Part shown: positions 42,801-52,422 of the stretch, piece by piece
Numbering within the stretch: position 1 is the stretch's first letter
Layout of the letters: each line of letters begins with the position of its first letter
Assembly (NCBI GenBank): GCA_016710745.1
Contig: JADJVB010000012.1
Span: forward strand, 310,001 to 374,000
Direction of reading: 5' to 3'
Length of the DNA: 64,000 nucleotides
Source: Chitinophagaceae bacterium
GTDB lineage: Bacteria > Bacteroidota > Bacteroidia > Chitinophagales > Chitinophagaceae
Translations under genes and position numbers: made by a program
The notes under the pieces: model-generated
Databases searched by the model: none
What the model was told of the DNA's origin: nothing
What the model saw: the letters and a program-made list of their open reading frames with translations, nothing else

Positions 42801-44636
42801 TTAGCCGGTTTCCTTATCCTGTTCCTGTTGTCTTCTATACATATCGGCGTAATATCCATTCTGTTCAAGCAATTGCAAATGTTTACCTGATTCCACTATC
42901 CTTCCGTCGTGTAAAACGATGATCTTATCAAAATCAAAAAGAGAAAAAATCCGGTGCGTAATAATGATCGCCGTTTTTTGGTTTAAAAACCGATACAAAT
43001 TGCCAATGATCTCTTTTTCGGTTCGGGCGTCAACGGCGCTCAAACAATCGTCGAAAATAACAATTTTAGGATCCTTGATTAAAGCCCTGGCTATGGAAAT
43101 ACGCTGTTTTTGTCCGCCACTTAAGGTTACACCCCGCTCCCCGATCATGGTATTATAACCGGCCGAAAAATGTTCTATTTCATTGTGAATACTGGCTTGT
43201 TTTGCGGCTTGTATCACGGCGTCGTCTGTTGCGTCGTCCATTCCAAAACGGATATTGTTTTTTACGGTTTCGCTAAACAGGAAAATATCCTGTGGTACAT
43301 AGCTGATTTGTAATCGTAAAGCCTGGATATCAAATTTATTGATCGGAACATCGTCGTAACTGATCAATCCCTGCTGTGGTTCATACATGTGCAACAGTAA
43401 TTGCGCCAAAGTGGATTTACCGGATCCGGTACGGCCAATGACCGCGATCTTATCCCCTGCCCTGATCTGCAGAGAAAAATCCTGTAAAGCCTTGATGCCG
43501 GTATGCGGATAAGTGAAACTGAGGTTATTGATGCTGATATTTCCTTTCAGTGATGTATTTACCGGAAGCGCTTCATTTTCTATTCCGGGTTCTGTATGTA
43601 AAAATTCGTTGATTCGCCGCTGGGAAGTTGCGGCCCGTTGTGTCATACTCGCCGTCCAGCCAATGGCACTTACCGGAAACGTGAGCATTTGAATATACAT
43701 AACAAACTCCGCTATCCTGCCTACACTGGCCCCTTCTACCTCGTTGATCACATCCAGGCTGCCAACCATGATCGTTATTAAAGTACTTAAGCCTATCAAA
43801 AGCGCCATGCTTGGAAAATAAATGGCTTCAGTTTTGGCAAGGCTCAGGGCATTGTCGCGATAAGACAGGCTGTTTTTTGTAAAAAAGCCCAGCATGGCTT
43901 TTTCTTGAATAAAAGATTTTATTACCCTGATACCGGAATAAGATTCCTGCGCATTCGTGGTAAGATCGCTGAGTAAGGCCTGTATACGTTCACTTTTTCG
44001 GTTGATGATGGTATTCACCAGGTAGATGGCAATGGCCAACACCGGCAAGGGAGCCAATGCCACCAGGGTTAATTTTGGGCTTGCTTTCAACATGAAAAAA
44101 ATGCTGAAACCCAACACGGCCGCCAGGTTGATAAAATACATGATGGCGGGCCCCGTATACATACGAACCTTGCTCACGTCGTCGGCAATGCGGTTCATCA
44201 GGTCGCCGGTGCTATGTGTTTTGTAAAAATGAGTATCCAGTTTTTGGTAATGGGCAAATATTTCATTTTTTTGATCGTATTCAATATGCCTGCTCATTAC
44301 AATGATCGTTTGCCGCATCAGGAACATAAAAAAACCACTGATAATGGCAATAACAAATAAAGTGACACCTGCATACAGGATCTTATTACCCGGGTTTGCC
44401 TCAAATTTTGAGATCACTTCCCGAACGGCAAAATCATAATTTCTTTCTGATTTCTTTATATCGATCTCGTTCACATTCGATGACTTCACCGATTGAACCA
44501 CGGTGTTTACCACATAACCGGTGAGTTGGGGGGCCAATATGCGGAAATAATTGGTAAGTACTACAAATACGAACCCCAGCAAAAAATACCAGCGGTATTT
44601 CCAGAAATACTTATTGAGTGAGGAAAGATGTTTCAT
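42801..44636 (-). CDS. ABC exporter, fused membrane and ATPase domains (MsbA/LmrA type)
   Basis: A 611-residue half-transporter that works as a dimer. An N-terminal membrane domain of six helices (about 15-340) is followed by the ATPase domain: Walker A GRTGSGKST (about 400-408), signature LSGGQKQR (about 503-510), Walker B IVIFDD and a switch histidine in IITHRI. Start MKHLSSLNKYFWKYRWYFLL. A loop of about 40 residues between helices 1 and 2 (SVKSSNVNEIDIKKSERNYD) is longer than in MsbA. Lipid or drug export is possible; the substrate is not evident. The promoter box is only 9 bases upstream of the ATG. Confidence 0.92.
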   Translation of the reverse strand: MKHLSSLNKYFWKYRWYFLLGFVFVVLTNYFRILAPQLTGYVVNTVVQSVKSSNVNEIDIKKSERNYDFAVREVISKFEANPGNKILYAGVTLFVIAIISGFFMFLMRQTIIVMSRHIEYDQKNEIFAHYQKLDTHFYKTHSTGDLMNRIADDVSKVRMYTGPAIMYFINLAAVLGFSIFFMLKASPKLTLVALAPLPVLAIAIYLVNTIINRKSERIQALLSDLTTNAQESYSGIRVIKSFIQEKAMLGFFTKNSLSYRDNALSLAKTEAIYFPSMALLIGLSTLITIMVGSLDVINEVEGASVGRIAEFVMYIQMLTFPVSAIGWTASMTQRAATSQRRINEFLHTEPGIENEALPVNTSLKGNISINNLSFTYPHTGIKALQDFSLQIRAGDKIAVIGRTGSGKSTLAQLLLHMYEPQQGLISYDDVPINKFDIQALRLQISYVPQDIFLFSETVKNNIRFGMDDATDDAVIQAAKQASIHNEIEHFSAGYNTMIGERGVTLSGGQKQRISIARALIKDPKIVIFDDCLSAVDARTEKEIIGNLYRFLNQKTAIIITHRIFSLFDFDKIIVLHDGRIVESGKHLQLLEQNGYYADMYRRQQEQDKETG

Positions 44637-44644
44637 TGCCGTTG

Positions 44645-44652
44645 CAAAGGTA
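44645..44652 (-). promoter_or_regulatory. TAnnTTTG -7 promoter element of the ABC exporter gene
   Basis: The minus strand reads TACCTTTG here. The ATG is at 44634-44636, so transcription would start at or within a few bases of the start codon, implying a leaderless mRNA. Confidence 0.45.
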
Positions 44653-44759
44653 AAATAAATCAGACTGGATATTTCGAATTAAAGGCCTTGCTAAACTTTA
44701 ACACGCGTTATGTAAAGCTAAATAACGCAGAAAAAGAGTATATTTAAACAAAGCGCATT

Positions 44760-45086
44760 ATGAAAGTAGTTAATGGTTCAAATTTTGGTTCAGTAAATAT
44801 GCACAATTACCAGGTGATTATTTCAACTGAATTGAAGGGAGAAGAATTACGGGAGCAGGACCTGGATGATATTGAAGAGAAATTCAACGGCCCTTCGGGT
44901 GAAATAATCCTCAGGCTGTTCTATTTAACCCGTAAAATTGAGTTAATCAGTAACAAGGGCCATCTCAGTGGTTATGTACTGTACATGTCGCAGGATAATT
45001 TTTCGGAAGTAGATTGGGAATTGATTGCCAATGATGTTAAATCGGTGGTAGACCAGATCGATGCTGTTTTGTCTCCTTATAAATAA
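44760..45086 (+). CDS. Small conserved cytoplasmic protein, function unknown
   Basis: A 108-residue acidic protein without signal peptide or membrane segment. The sequence has a regular alternation of strands and helices (NYQVIISTELKGEELREQDL, GEIILRLFYLTRKIELISNK, DWELIANDVKSVVDQIDAVL). I recognise no family. It is divergent from the ABC exporter gene and followed by 475 bases without a protein gene. Confidence 0.55.
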   Translation: MKVVNGSNFGSVNMHNYQVIISTELKGEELREQDLDDIEEKFNGPSGEIILRLFYLTRKIELISNKGHLSGYVLYMSQDNFSEVDWELIANDVKSVVDQIDAVLSPYK

Positions 45087-45525
45087 TAATCTAAATTCCC
45101 TATCGATAACAGCAATAACCTAATAAGCCACATTGTTATCTGTAGCATTTTTCAAAAGTCAACAACTGGAAAATTTATGAGAATTTCAGCTACCGTGTCC
45201 CGATAGCAGGCTGGCGTTTAAAGCGAAATTCAGTTTGGTATTCAATTGATAAGACAGACCCTGGTGGCGAAAAATACGTCAATGAAGTGATCTAAAGTGG
45301 AAAACTTTATTGCCCATTAAAAAATCGTTATCGGTCTTGATTTTTTAAAATAGCTAACCAATGGTTTCTGCAAAAACAAAATCCACGGCAATGATGCCAT
45401 AGTCGATTGTTTCCAGGTGGATAAGCCAGATTTTTTTGGTTTATTTGTTTTTAAGGGTGAGGTATGCGTTCCCAGCTTCATTGGTGGCTTTTGAGGATAG
45501 GAGAATATCCTGGATCATATTAAAC
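45087..45525. other. Gene-poor stretch before tRNA-Ser
   Basis: No convincing ORF. A plus-strand frame from 45436 crosses the tRNA and runs antisense to mutS2, so it is not a gene. The element TGTCCCGATAGC at 45195-45206 also occurs at 59288-59299, where it forms part of a hairpin. Scattered frames near 45400-45480 could be decayed coding sequence but none is identifiable. Confidence 0.4.
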
Positions 45526-45557
45526 GAAAACCCTCCGTCGCCAAGGCTATGGAGGGT
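45526..45557 (-). terminator. Terminator downstream of tRNA-Ser
   Basis: On the minus strand ACCCTCC pairs with GGAGGGT across a 14-base loop that can pair further (CC/GG), followed by TTTT. It lies 5 bases after the tRNA 3' end. Confidence 0.7.
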
Positions 45558-45561
45558 AAAG

Positions 45562-45646
45562 CGGAGAGAGAGGGATTCGAACCCCCGGACCTTTGACAGT
45601 CAACGGTTTTCAAGACCGTCGCAATCGACCACTCTGCCATCTCTCC
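45562..45646 (-). tRNA. tRNA-Ser (anticodon UGA)
   Basis: The minus strand folds as a class II tRNA. Acceptor stem GGAGAGA pairs with TCTCTCC, and the discriminator base is G, as expected for serine. The D-arm contains AGTGGTCGATTG. The anticodon loop CTTGAAA has anticodon TGA within stem ACGGT/ACCGT. A long variable arm (TGACTGTCAAAGGTCC region) and a T-arm with GGTTCGAATCC are present. CCA is not encoded, normal for this phylum. It would read UCA and other UCN codons. Confidence 0.95.
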
Positions 45647-45698
45647 GGCGCAAAAGTACGGTTAGAACGATATCAACCCAAAAAATTTACGAAACTAT

Positions 45699-47801
45699 TT
45701 ATTCCAGCTCCCTGTCTTTAACCACCACAAGGCTCTTTAAGTCAACAGTGATGGGCATTACGCCTACCTGTAACACTGCTTTTTTTCCGCGGATTTCTTT
45801 TACAATACCAACCTGGCGGTTTTGCGCCATCCTTACTTTGAGGCCCACCTTTATATCACCTCCTACTTCTTCAAACTTTTCATTCCCTTTTTTCTGTTGC
45901 TTTTCGGAACTGATCTTTTCCTTTTGCTTAAACAGGAGCGCATGGATCATGTTTACTACCTTTTCCTTATCCTCTGTTTTACGCCATTCAATCACCATCG
46001 CTTTTAAACGACGCTCCATATCTTTTAAATAGATGATCTTATCGGCAGCGATGTGATTTTGTAACCGCAACCTCTCCATCTCCTGTTGATGGGTCTCTTT
46101 TTCTAAAACCTGCCTCATTTCCTTTTGTAAGGCCTCATTTTCTTTAAGCAGTGTTTTCAACTGCGATTTTTCTTTATCGATATGTTGCAGGTCCTGCTAG
46201 GTGCGATTGAGTAACTTATCCAATGTAAAATGATCAACATCTACCAGTTTTCTGGCTTTATCAATGAGTCGTTTCTCCAGCCCGATCCTTTCAGCAATGG
46301 AGAAAGTATAGGAACTGCCGGGCTTACCAACAATGAGTTTGTACATGGGCAGCAGGTTCTTTTCATCGAACTGCATAGCGCCGTTAATGATGCCGCTTAC
46401 TTTATTGGCCATTACTTTTAAGTTGAGGTAATGCGTGGTTACAATACCAAAACTGTGTTTAATGGCCAGTTCTTCCATGATCACTTCTGCAAAAGCGCCG
46501 CCGAGGTTAGGGTCGCTGCCACTGCCCAGTTCGTCGATAAAGAATAAAGTTTTACCATTTGCATTTTCCATAAAATGCTTCATATTCTTTAAGTGCGACG
46601 AATAGGTGCTCAATTCAAATTCCAGGCTCTGGGTATCGCCGATATGAATCATGATCTGCTTAAAAATACCCATTTCGCTATCCGGATGAACAGGCACCAA
46701 TAAGCCGCTTTGCGTCATCAGCTGCAATAAACCAACTGTTTTAAGTGTAACCGTTTTCCCCCCGGCATTTGGCCCGCTGATCACCAAAATGCGTTGCTTG
46801 TCGTTCAACGTCAGGTCAATAGGAATAGTTGGCTTTTTGTTGGTTATATTGAACAGGTATAATAAGGGATGATAGGCCTGTATCAAATGCACGTGTGCCT
46901 TATCCATAATAACCGGGTGATTACCATTGTACTCAAGTGCAAATTTTGCCTTCGCCCTGATGAAATCATATTCGCCGGCTATATCCAGGTAATTTTTCAA
47001 TAAACCCGAATACACACTCAGGTGCTGCGTGAGTTTACGCAGTATCCTGTACACTTCTTTCCGTTCTTCATTTTCCAGCGAAAAAACGGCATTGTTGAGT
47101 TCGGTGGTTTCCTCCGGTTCGATAAACGTGGTTTTCCGGCTGTCGCTTTCGCCATGCAGTATTCCTTTGATCATTCGTTTTTGTTCGGCAAAAACGGCCA
47201 GCACCCGTCTCCCGTTCAAAAAACTCTCTTCAATATCGGCGAGGTAACCCTGTTTGTTTAATTTGCTCACGATCTTGTCAAATACTTTCCTCAACTCATT
47301 CCGTTTGCGATACAAATTGAGCCGGATATCGGCTAGTTCTTCACTGGCACTGTCTTTCACCTGCCCGGTTTCATCCAGTATTTCATCGATCAGTTCATTG
47401 ATCTGTTTTTCGTAATAAGAATCCCGGATAACGGTTGATAATCCCGGATAGGCAATGCTGCGCTCATTGTCAAACCAGCGGAAGATATGGTTGGTATTAT
47501 CGGCCAGGCGCCTGATCATTAAAAACTGATCGCCGGTTAAAACCGCACCGGGAATGCTGCATAATTTTAACTCCTTACTGAGGTTATGTGTAAAATCGTT
47601 TGGGAAATGCTGACCGCTTTGGAGCAACAATTTAAACTCATGACTTTGCTTAAGTGCTGTTTGAATGAATTCTTTCCTGGTATGCAAACGCAGGTTTGCA
47701 GCCGTTGATTTTGCAAATTCGGTACGGCAATGCAGGACCAGTAAGGTTTTAATCTTTTCGTATTCTAATTGAACCAAGGCAGATTCCGGAAAAAATTTCA
47801 A
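45699..47801 (-). CDS. mutS2: MutS2-type DNA-binding ATPase, interrupted by an in-frame TAG
   Basis: The open frame 46197-47801 (534 residues) holds the MutS2 core and ATPase: Walker A GPNAGGKT (about 343-350), FFIDELGSGSDPNLGGAFAE (Walker B) and ATPase-end motif TTHYLNLK. It stops at TAG (complement of 46197-46199) after LDKLLNRT. The same frame continues with QDLQHIDKEKSQLKTLLKEN as a coiled coil and a KOW-like strand region (VGLKVRMAQNRQVGIVKEIR) to 45699, giving 700 residues if the TAG is read as an amino acid, probably Glu or Gln. No Smr nuclease domain follows, unlike many MutS2 proteins. MutS2 acts on recombination intermediates and stalled ribosomes, not classical mismatch repair. Confidence 0.88.
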
Positions 47802-47876
47802 GTTTTTTATAGTTATGTCGCAAATTTCGGTTATTTCATTTAAAGCGGCTATCTGTTAAACTTTTGTTGCAATAAA

Positions 47877-47906
47877 TTGTTAACCAAACTGAGCTATTTA
47901 CCTTTA
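47877..47906 (+). promoter_or_regulatory. Bacteroidota-type promoter of msrA
   Basis: TTG (47877-47879) and TACCTTTA (47899-47906, near TAnnTTTG) are separated by 19 bases. Transcription would start about 47912. That places the upstream Met codons at 47877 and 47910 before or at the transcript end and supports the start at 47931. Confidence 0.55.
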
Positions 47907-47930
47907 CGTATGTTATTGAAAACAGAGATT

Positions 47931-48584
47931 ATGTTAAAAGTACTTTTCATTTCGATTGTTAGTTTTGTGGGGCTAACTTCCTGTGCACAGCAAGACAACA
48001 CACCAAAAACAAAAAAGGAGAAAAAACTTATGTCCAACACCCCCGTTACATTAGATACCGCCACTTTTGGCACCGGTTGTTTCTGGTGCACAGAAGCCAT
48101 TTTTCAGCAATTGGAAGGTGTTGAAAAAGTAACCAGTGGTTACAGTGGCGGTACGGTTGTTAACCCAACCTACGAGCAGGTTTGCAGCAAAACAACCGGC
48201 CATGCCGAATGCCTCAATATCATGTACGATCCCAAAAAGATTAGTTTTGATGAGTTATTGGAAGTGTTCTGGCAAACACACGACCCTACCACCCTAAACA
48301 GGCAAGGTGGCGATGCCGGGCCCCAATACCGTAGTGTTGTTTTTTATCATAATGACGAACAAAAAGAAAAAACAGCCAAATACAAAGCAGCGCTTGATAA
48401 AAGTGGCGCCTACAATAATCCGATAGTAACAACATTGGAACCATTTACTATTTTTTATCCGGCCGAAGACTATCACCAGAATTACTATAATAGCAATACC
48501 GGGCAGGGATATTGCCAGTTTGTGATCAGGCCCAAGCTTGATAAATTTGAGAAAGTATTTAAGAATAAGCTAAAGAAACATTAA
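47931..48584 (+). CDS. msrA: Peptide methionine-S-sulfoxide reductase MsrA, exported lipoprotein form
   Basis: A 217-residue enzyme that repairs oxidised methionine in proteins. The chosen start gives a lipobox signal peptide (MLKVLFISIVSFVGLTSC, Cys18). The catalytic GCFWC motif has Cys50, and SGYSGG, YEQVCSKTTGHAE and DPTTLNRQGGDAGPQYRS are all canonical. A second in-frame ATG at 48030 lies after the signal peptide and has a Shine-Dalgarno-like AAGGAG at 48015-48020, so a cytosolic form is possible. The stop overlaps that of the convergent cytochrome gene by 3 bases within TTAA. Confidence 0.93.
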   Translation: MLKVLFISIVSFVGLTSCAQQDNTPKTKKEKKLMSNTPVTLDTATFGTGCFWCTEAIFQQLEGVEKVTSGYSGGTVVNPTYEQVCSKTTGHAECLNIMYDPKKISFDELLEVFWQTHDPTTLNRQGGDAGPQYRSVVFYHNDEQKEKTAKYKAALDKSGAYNNPIVTTLEPFTIFYPAEDYHQNYYNSNTGQGYCQFVIRPKLDKFEKVFKNKLKKH

Positions 48585-49012
48585 TTGCGCTGGATACTAA
48601 ATGGTGAGTTTTTTACAACCTTTTTCTCCTTCTCGGGTATTTGAGTTCCCTTATGGCAGGTAAAGCAGGTTACCGCCTGCACCTGCGCTGCATTCACTTC
48701 TTCATTAAACTGAAAATAATTTTTGTTGAGGTCTGCTGTCATCAGCATCATTTTTCGGGCAATTTCTTTTTCGGGTTTGTTGTCGGATTCAAAAATAAGG
48801 GAATCCGCTTTTTTATCCCGTTCATGACAGTATTTACAATCAACCCCCAGGTCAACCGTAAATCTATCCATTATTTTATCGAGCGAATCTTCGGTGATAT
48901 CTTTAGGGAGTACCTGCAGGTTTTTGAACTTGTCGTTGGGTTGGTGTTCAACGGCGGCTATGCCCAACAGAATAAAAACAGCTAAACTCAGGATCACGTT
49001 AAGAGATTTCAT
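48581..49012 (-). CDS. Small dihaem c-type cytochrome, exported
   Basis: A 143-residue protein with a signal peptide or anchor (about 3-20, VILSLAVFILLGIAAVEH). Two haem-binding motifs are seen: CKYCH (59-63) and CFTCH (116-120). The arrangement LQVLPKDITEDSLDKIMDRF before the first haem and VTCFTCHKG at the second fits small c-type cytochromes found throughout Bacteroidota, related to a domain of the photosynthetic reaction-centre cytochrome subunit; no photosynthesis is implied. It follows the peptide-binding protein gene by 14 bases on the same strand. Function is presumably periplasmic electron transfer. Confidence 0.85.
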   Translation of the reverse strand: MKSLNVILSLAVFILLGIAAVEHQPNDKFKNLQVLPKDITEDSLDKIMDRFTVDLGVDCKYCHERDKKADSLIFESDNKPEKEIARKMMLMTADLNKNYFQFNEEVNAAQVQAVTCFTCHKGTQIPEKEKKVVKNSPFSIQRN

Positions 49013-49026
49013 ATTTGAATTGAATT

Positions 49027-50651
49027 TTATGATTTTTTTACCCTTCTCAGTTCCAACAGGTTTAAACTGTTGGGAAAGAAATGTACAACATTTTTATGTA
49101 CCAGGTGAATAGCCATGTCATACCAAAGCGGTACCACCGGTGCGTCATGGATAATGATCCTGTCCATTTGCCGGTACAATGAATAGCGAAGAGAATCATT
49201 CTTTTCGGATAATGCTTTTTCATATAGCAAATCAAACGCTGCATTTTTATACCGGGTGTAATTGGGTGGCGCCGGGTTCTTCCCATAAAATACACTCAGG
49301 TAATTCTCGGCATCCGGGTAGTCGGCGATCCAGCTTCCCCTGAAAAACGGCGCCTGCGATTTGGATGTTTGCTCCATCAACAAACTTTTCTGAATCACTT
49401 CCACCTGAACTTTGATACCAACCTGCATGAGTTCATTGGCGATAAAAGTACCCAAATCGCCATAGATGGGTATGGTAAGCAGTTTGATCTCCGGTAAATT
49501 CTTTCCTCCGGGATATCCGGCTTCGGCCAATAACTGTTTCGATTTGGCCATATCGTAATGATATCCTTTTACTGTAACGGAATCAAATGAAGGTAAGCCG
49601 GCGGGCACAAATCACTCTCAGCAGCTGTTCCGATACTATTGCGCAGATAGAGCATCATTTTCCGGCGGTTAAAGCCGTAGTTAATGGCCTGCCGTATCTT
49701 TTGTAACCGCAGGGGCGAATGTGTAACCAGGATATTTTCTGTGTCGACTAAAATGCCCAGGTACTCAATATTGAGGTAGGGATGTTTGTGTAAATCAATT
49801 TTATCCAACCAGTCTTTTTTAAGATTACCGGTTTTGGTCAACACTTCGTCTTTAAACGAGGGATCAATATCATCAATAAAATCCAGCCGGTTTTGCTGAA
49901 ACTCCAGGAACTCGGTTGCCTTGCTGTCGTAAAAAGAAACCTTGATGCCGTCTAAATAAGGAAGCGAATTTCCTGCAGCATCTTTTTCAAAATAATGTTC
50001 ATTCTTTTTTAAAATGAGGGCCTGCCCTTCTTCCCAGGCAACAAACTGAAATGGGCCCGTGCCAACCGGATGGCGGCGAAATTCAGTTTTGTATTTAACA
50101 ATCGCTTCCTTTGGAATAATAGAGCAATACTGCATACTTAAAATGCCCAATATAGATTGAAAAGGCCGTTGCAGTTTTAACAGGAAGGTACTATCGTTAA
50201 TGGCCGTAAATGGTTGTACGCTGTCTACCCGGTTATTGAATATCCAGGCGCCGGGGCTCGCCGTAGTTTTTTCGATTATCCGGTTAAAACTGTATTCAAC
50301 GTCGTACGCGGTAAGTTGCCGGCCCTTGCCTTTATTAAAACAGGCATCGTTAATAAAAAACACATCATGTCGCAAATGAAAAGTAAAACTGAGATTATCA
50401 GGTGAAATATCCCAACGCTTTGCCAGCGAGGGCTTCATCTGCAAATTGCTGTCAATTTCAACTAAGGTATTGTACAACTGATGTGTAGCCCACATCACCT
50501 GTTTGTTTTTGGCAAAAGCAGGGTCGAGTGAAGCCAGGCCGCTGCTTTCGTTGTAGCGAAATATTTTTTTGTCGGGATGCTGATGGTTTTTACAGGAAAA
50601 AGTAATAATGGATAAGGATATAATTAAAAATGGATAATGTTTTAGCTTCAT
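49027..50651 (-). pseudogene. Peptide-type ABC substrate-binding lipoprotein (SBP family 5), frameshifted
   Basis: Two frames, 49569-50651 and 49027-49608, form one 541-residue gene once a base is restored at about 49613. The N-terminal part is a lipoprotein (Cys20 in IITFSC) with family 5 motifs: LYNTLVEIDSNLQMKPSLAK, RWDISPDNLSFTFHLRHDVF and RHPVGTGPFQFVAWEEGQ. It derails in GTAAES. Reading one extra G gives ESGFVPAGLPSFDSVTVKGY, joining the second frame, which continues KSKQLLAEAGYPGGKNLPEI to the end. Such proteins bind oligopeptides or similar ligands for an ABC importer. No permease or ATPase gene is adjacent. Real decay and sequencing error are both possible. Confidence 0.87.
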
Positions 50652-50681
50652 AATGCTGTTTATTCTGCATAAATTTATACA

Positions 50682-52403
50682 ATGAAAAGCAAAAGACTTA
50701 AAAAGATGTTTACCATAATAAAAACGGCCAGGATCATAATCGCATTATCAATTATCCATGTATCCGCCAGTCATTCCTTTGCCCAGCCTTTAAAACCATT
50801 GAAGGCATTTACCCATGCTGATTCGTTGCGAGGTACTTATGGCGCTACCAGAGATTGGTGGGATGTGTTGAAATATGATCTGCATGTAACGTTCAATATT
50901 GAGGATAGTTCGATCAATGGCTTTAATGTCATTCAATTAAACCTGTTGAAAAAAGGAGAGCTAATGCAAATTGATTTACAAGAACCTTTAATTATCGATA
51001 GTATTTTATACTCAACAAATGATATAATTAAAAAGAAAGTGCTGGAAGGGGATATTCGCAAAGATGGTAATGCCTATTTCTTTCCGGGTAGTTATTTTTT
51101 AGTGCCGCATACAAATAATCCATTGGTTGATGTATATGTTTACTACCATGGCAAACCACGTGCAGCTGTTCGTCCGCCCTGGGATGGTGGCCTGATCTGG
51201 AAAAAAGATAAAAACAATAATCCCTGGGTAAGCATCGCCTGCCAGGGACTGGGCGCCAGCGTTTGGTATCCCTGTAAAGATCACCAGGCTGATGAACCTG
51301 ACAGTGCTGAGATGCATATCACCGTGCCTTCCGAACTGATGTGTGTGGGCAATGGCCGTTACCGTACAAAAATTGAACATGGCGACAGAACGGCCACCTA
51401 CGATTGGGCAGTAACCAATCCGATCAATAACTATAACATCATTCCGTACATCGGCAAATATGTTCATTTTGGAGAAGTATACGAAGGTGAAAAGGGTAAG
51501 CTGGACATGGATTACTGGGTGCTTGATTACAACCTCGACAAAGCCAAAGAACAGTTTAAAGATGCGCCAAGAATGATGAAAGCGTTTGAATATTGGTTTG
51601 GCCCCTACCCTTTTTACGAAGATGGATATAAACTGGTTGAAGCGCCGCACCTGGGCATGGAACACCAAAGCGCAACGGCTTACGGCAATGGATTTAAAAA
51701 CGGATACCGGGGCACCGATCTAAGTGGCAGCGGATGGGGATTGAAATGGGACTTTATCATCGTGCACGAAAGCGGGCACGAGTGGTTTGCCAACAATATT
51801 ACCAGTAAGGATATTGCTGATATGTGGATACACGAAAGCTTTACCAATTACAGCGAAACCCTGTTCACTGACTATTGGTACGGCAAGGCGGCGGGCAATG
51901 CTTATGTACAGGGCACTCGTAAGAATATTTCGAACGACATTCCTATTATTGGCGTTTATGGTGTAAACCAGGAAGGCAGCGGGGATATGTATTACAAAGG
52001 CGGTAATATGATACACATGATCCGCCAGGTGATCAATGATGATGAAAAATTCAGGCAGATCTTAAGAGGACTCAATAAAACATTCTATCACCAAACGGTA
52101 ACCAGTAAGCAGGTGGAAGATTATATCTGCAAAGAAAGCAAACACAATTTCGGTAAATTATTTGACCAGTATTTGAGAACGACTGACATACCTGTATTGG
52201 AATATAAGATTGATGGGTATAAACTTTCTTACCGATATACCCATTGTGTAAAAGGGTTTGATCTTCCTTTAAAAATAACATTCAAGACCGAACAATGGAT
52301 CAAACCAACAGAAAAGTGGAAAACCTTGAGCCTGTATCCCGAAGGCGATAATATATTTTCTGTTGATCCGAATTTCTACATTAAAACGAAAAAGGTAAAC
52401 TAA
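50682..52403 (+). CDS. M1-family metallopeptidase, exported (second copy)
   Basis: A 573-residue zinc peptidase. A long N-terminus with hydrophobic segment (about 14-35, ending SHSFAQ) is a signal peptide; the Met at residue 9 is an alternative start. The N-terminal beta domain begins YDLHVTFNIEDSSINGFNVI. The exopeptidase loop is LGMEHQS (324-330). The zinc site is HESGH (362-366) with downstream WIHESFTNYSE supplying the third ligand. It is more canonical than the M1 enzyme at 28659-30620, keeping a G-M-E motif that binds the peptide amino end. Peptide trimming in the periplasm is expected. It is divergent from the peptide-binding protein gene and followed 19 bases later by a flippase gene. 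Confidence 0.9.
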   Translation: MKSKRLKKMFTIIKTARIIIALSIIHVSASHSFAQPLKPLKAFTHADSLRGTYGATRDWWDVLKYDLHVTFNIEDSSINGFNVIQLNLLKKGELMQIDLQEPLIIDSILYSTNDIIKKKVLEGDIRKDGNAYFFPGSYFLVPHTNNPLVDVYVYYHGKPRAAVRPPWDGGLIWKKDKNNNPWVSIACQGLGASVWYPCKDHQADEPDSAEMHITVPSELMCVGNGRYRTKIEHGDRTATYDWAVTNPINNYNIIPYIGKYVHFGEVYEGEKGKLDMDYWVLDYNLDKAKEQFKDAPRMMKAFEYWFGPYPFYEDGYKLVEAPHLGMEHQSATAYGNGFKNGYRGTDLSGSGWGLKWDFIIVHESGHEWFANNITSKDIADMWIHESFTNYSETLFTDYWYGKAAGNAYVQGTRKNISNDIPIIGVYGVNQEGSGDMYYKGGNMIHMIRQVINDDEKFRQILRGLNKTFYHQTVTSKQVEDYICKESKHNFGKLFDQYLRTTDIPVLEYKIDGYKLSYRYTHCVKGFDLPLKITFKTEQWIKPTEKWKTLSLYPEGDNIFSVDPNFYIKTKKVN

Positions 52404-52422
52404 TTTAGCAGCAAACATAAGC

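Noticed and set aside
45436..46032. 198-codon plus-strand ORF
   Set aside because: It runs through tRNA-Ser and antisense to mutS2, and its text is low in protein-like features.
4437..46199. TAG reassigned to an amino acid in this organism
   Set aside because: TAG is the natural stop of GH3, MATE, dnaE and the restored GH16, where read-through gives no conserved extension. No CUA-anticodon tRNA is seen in the window.
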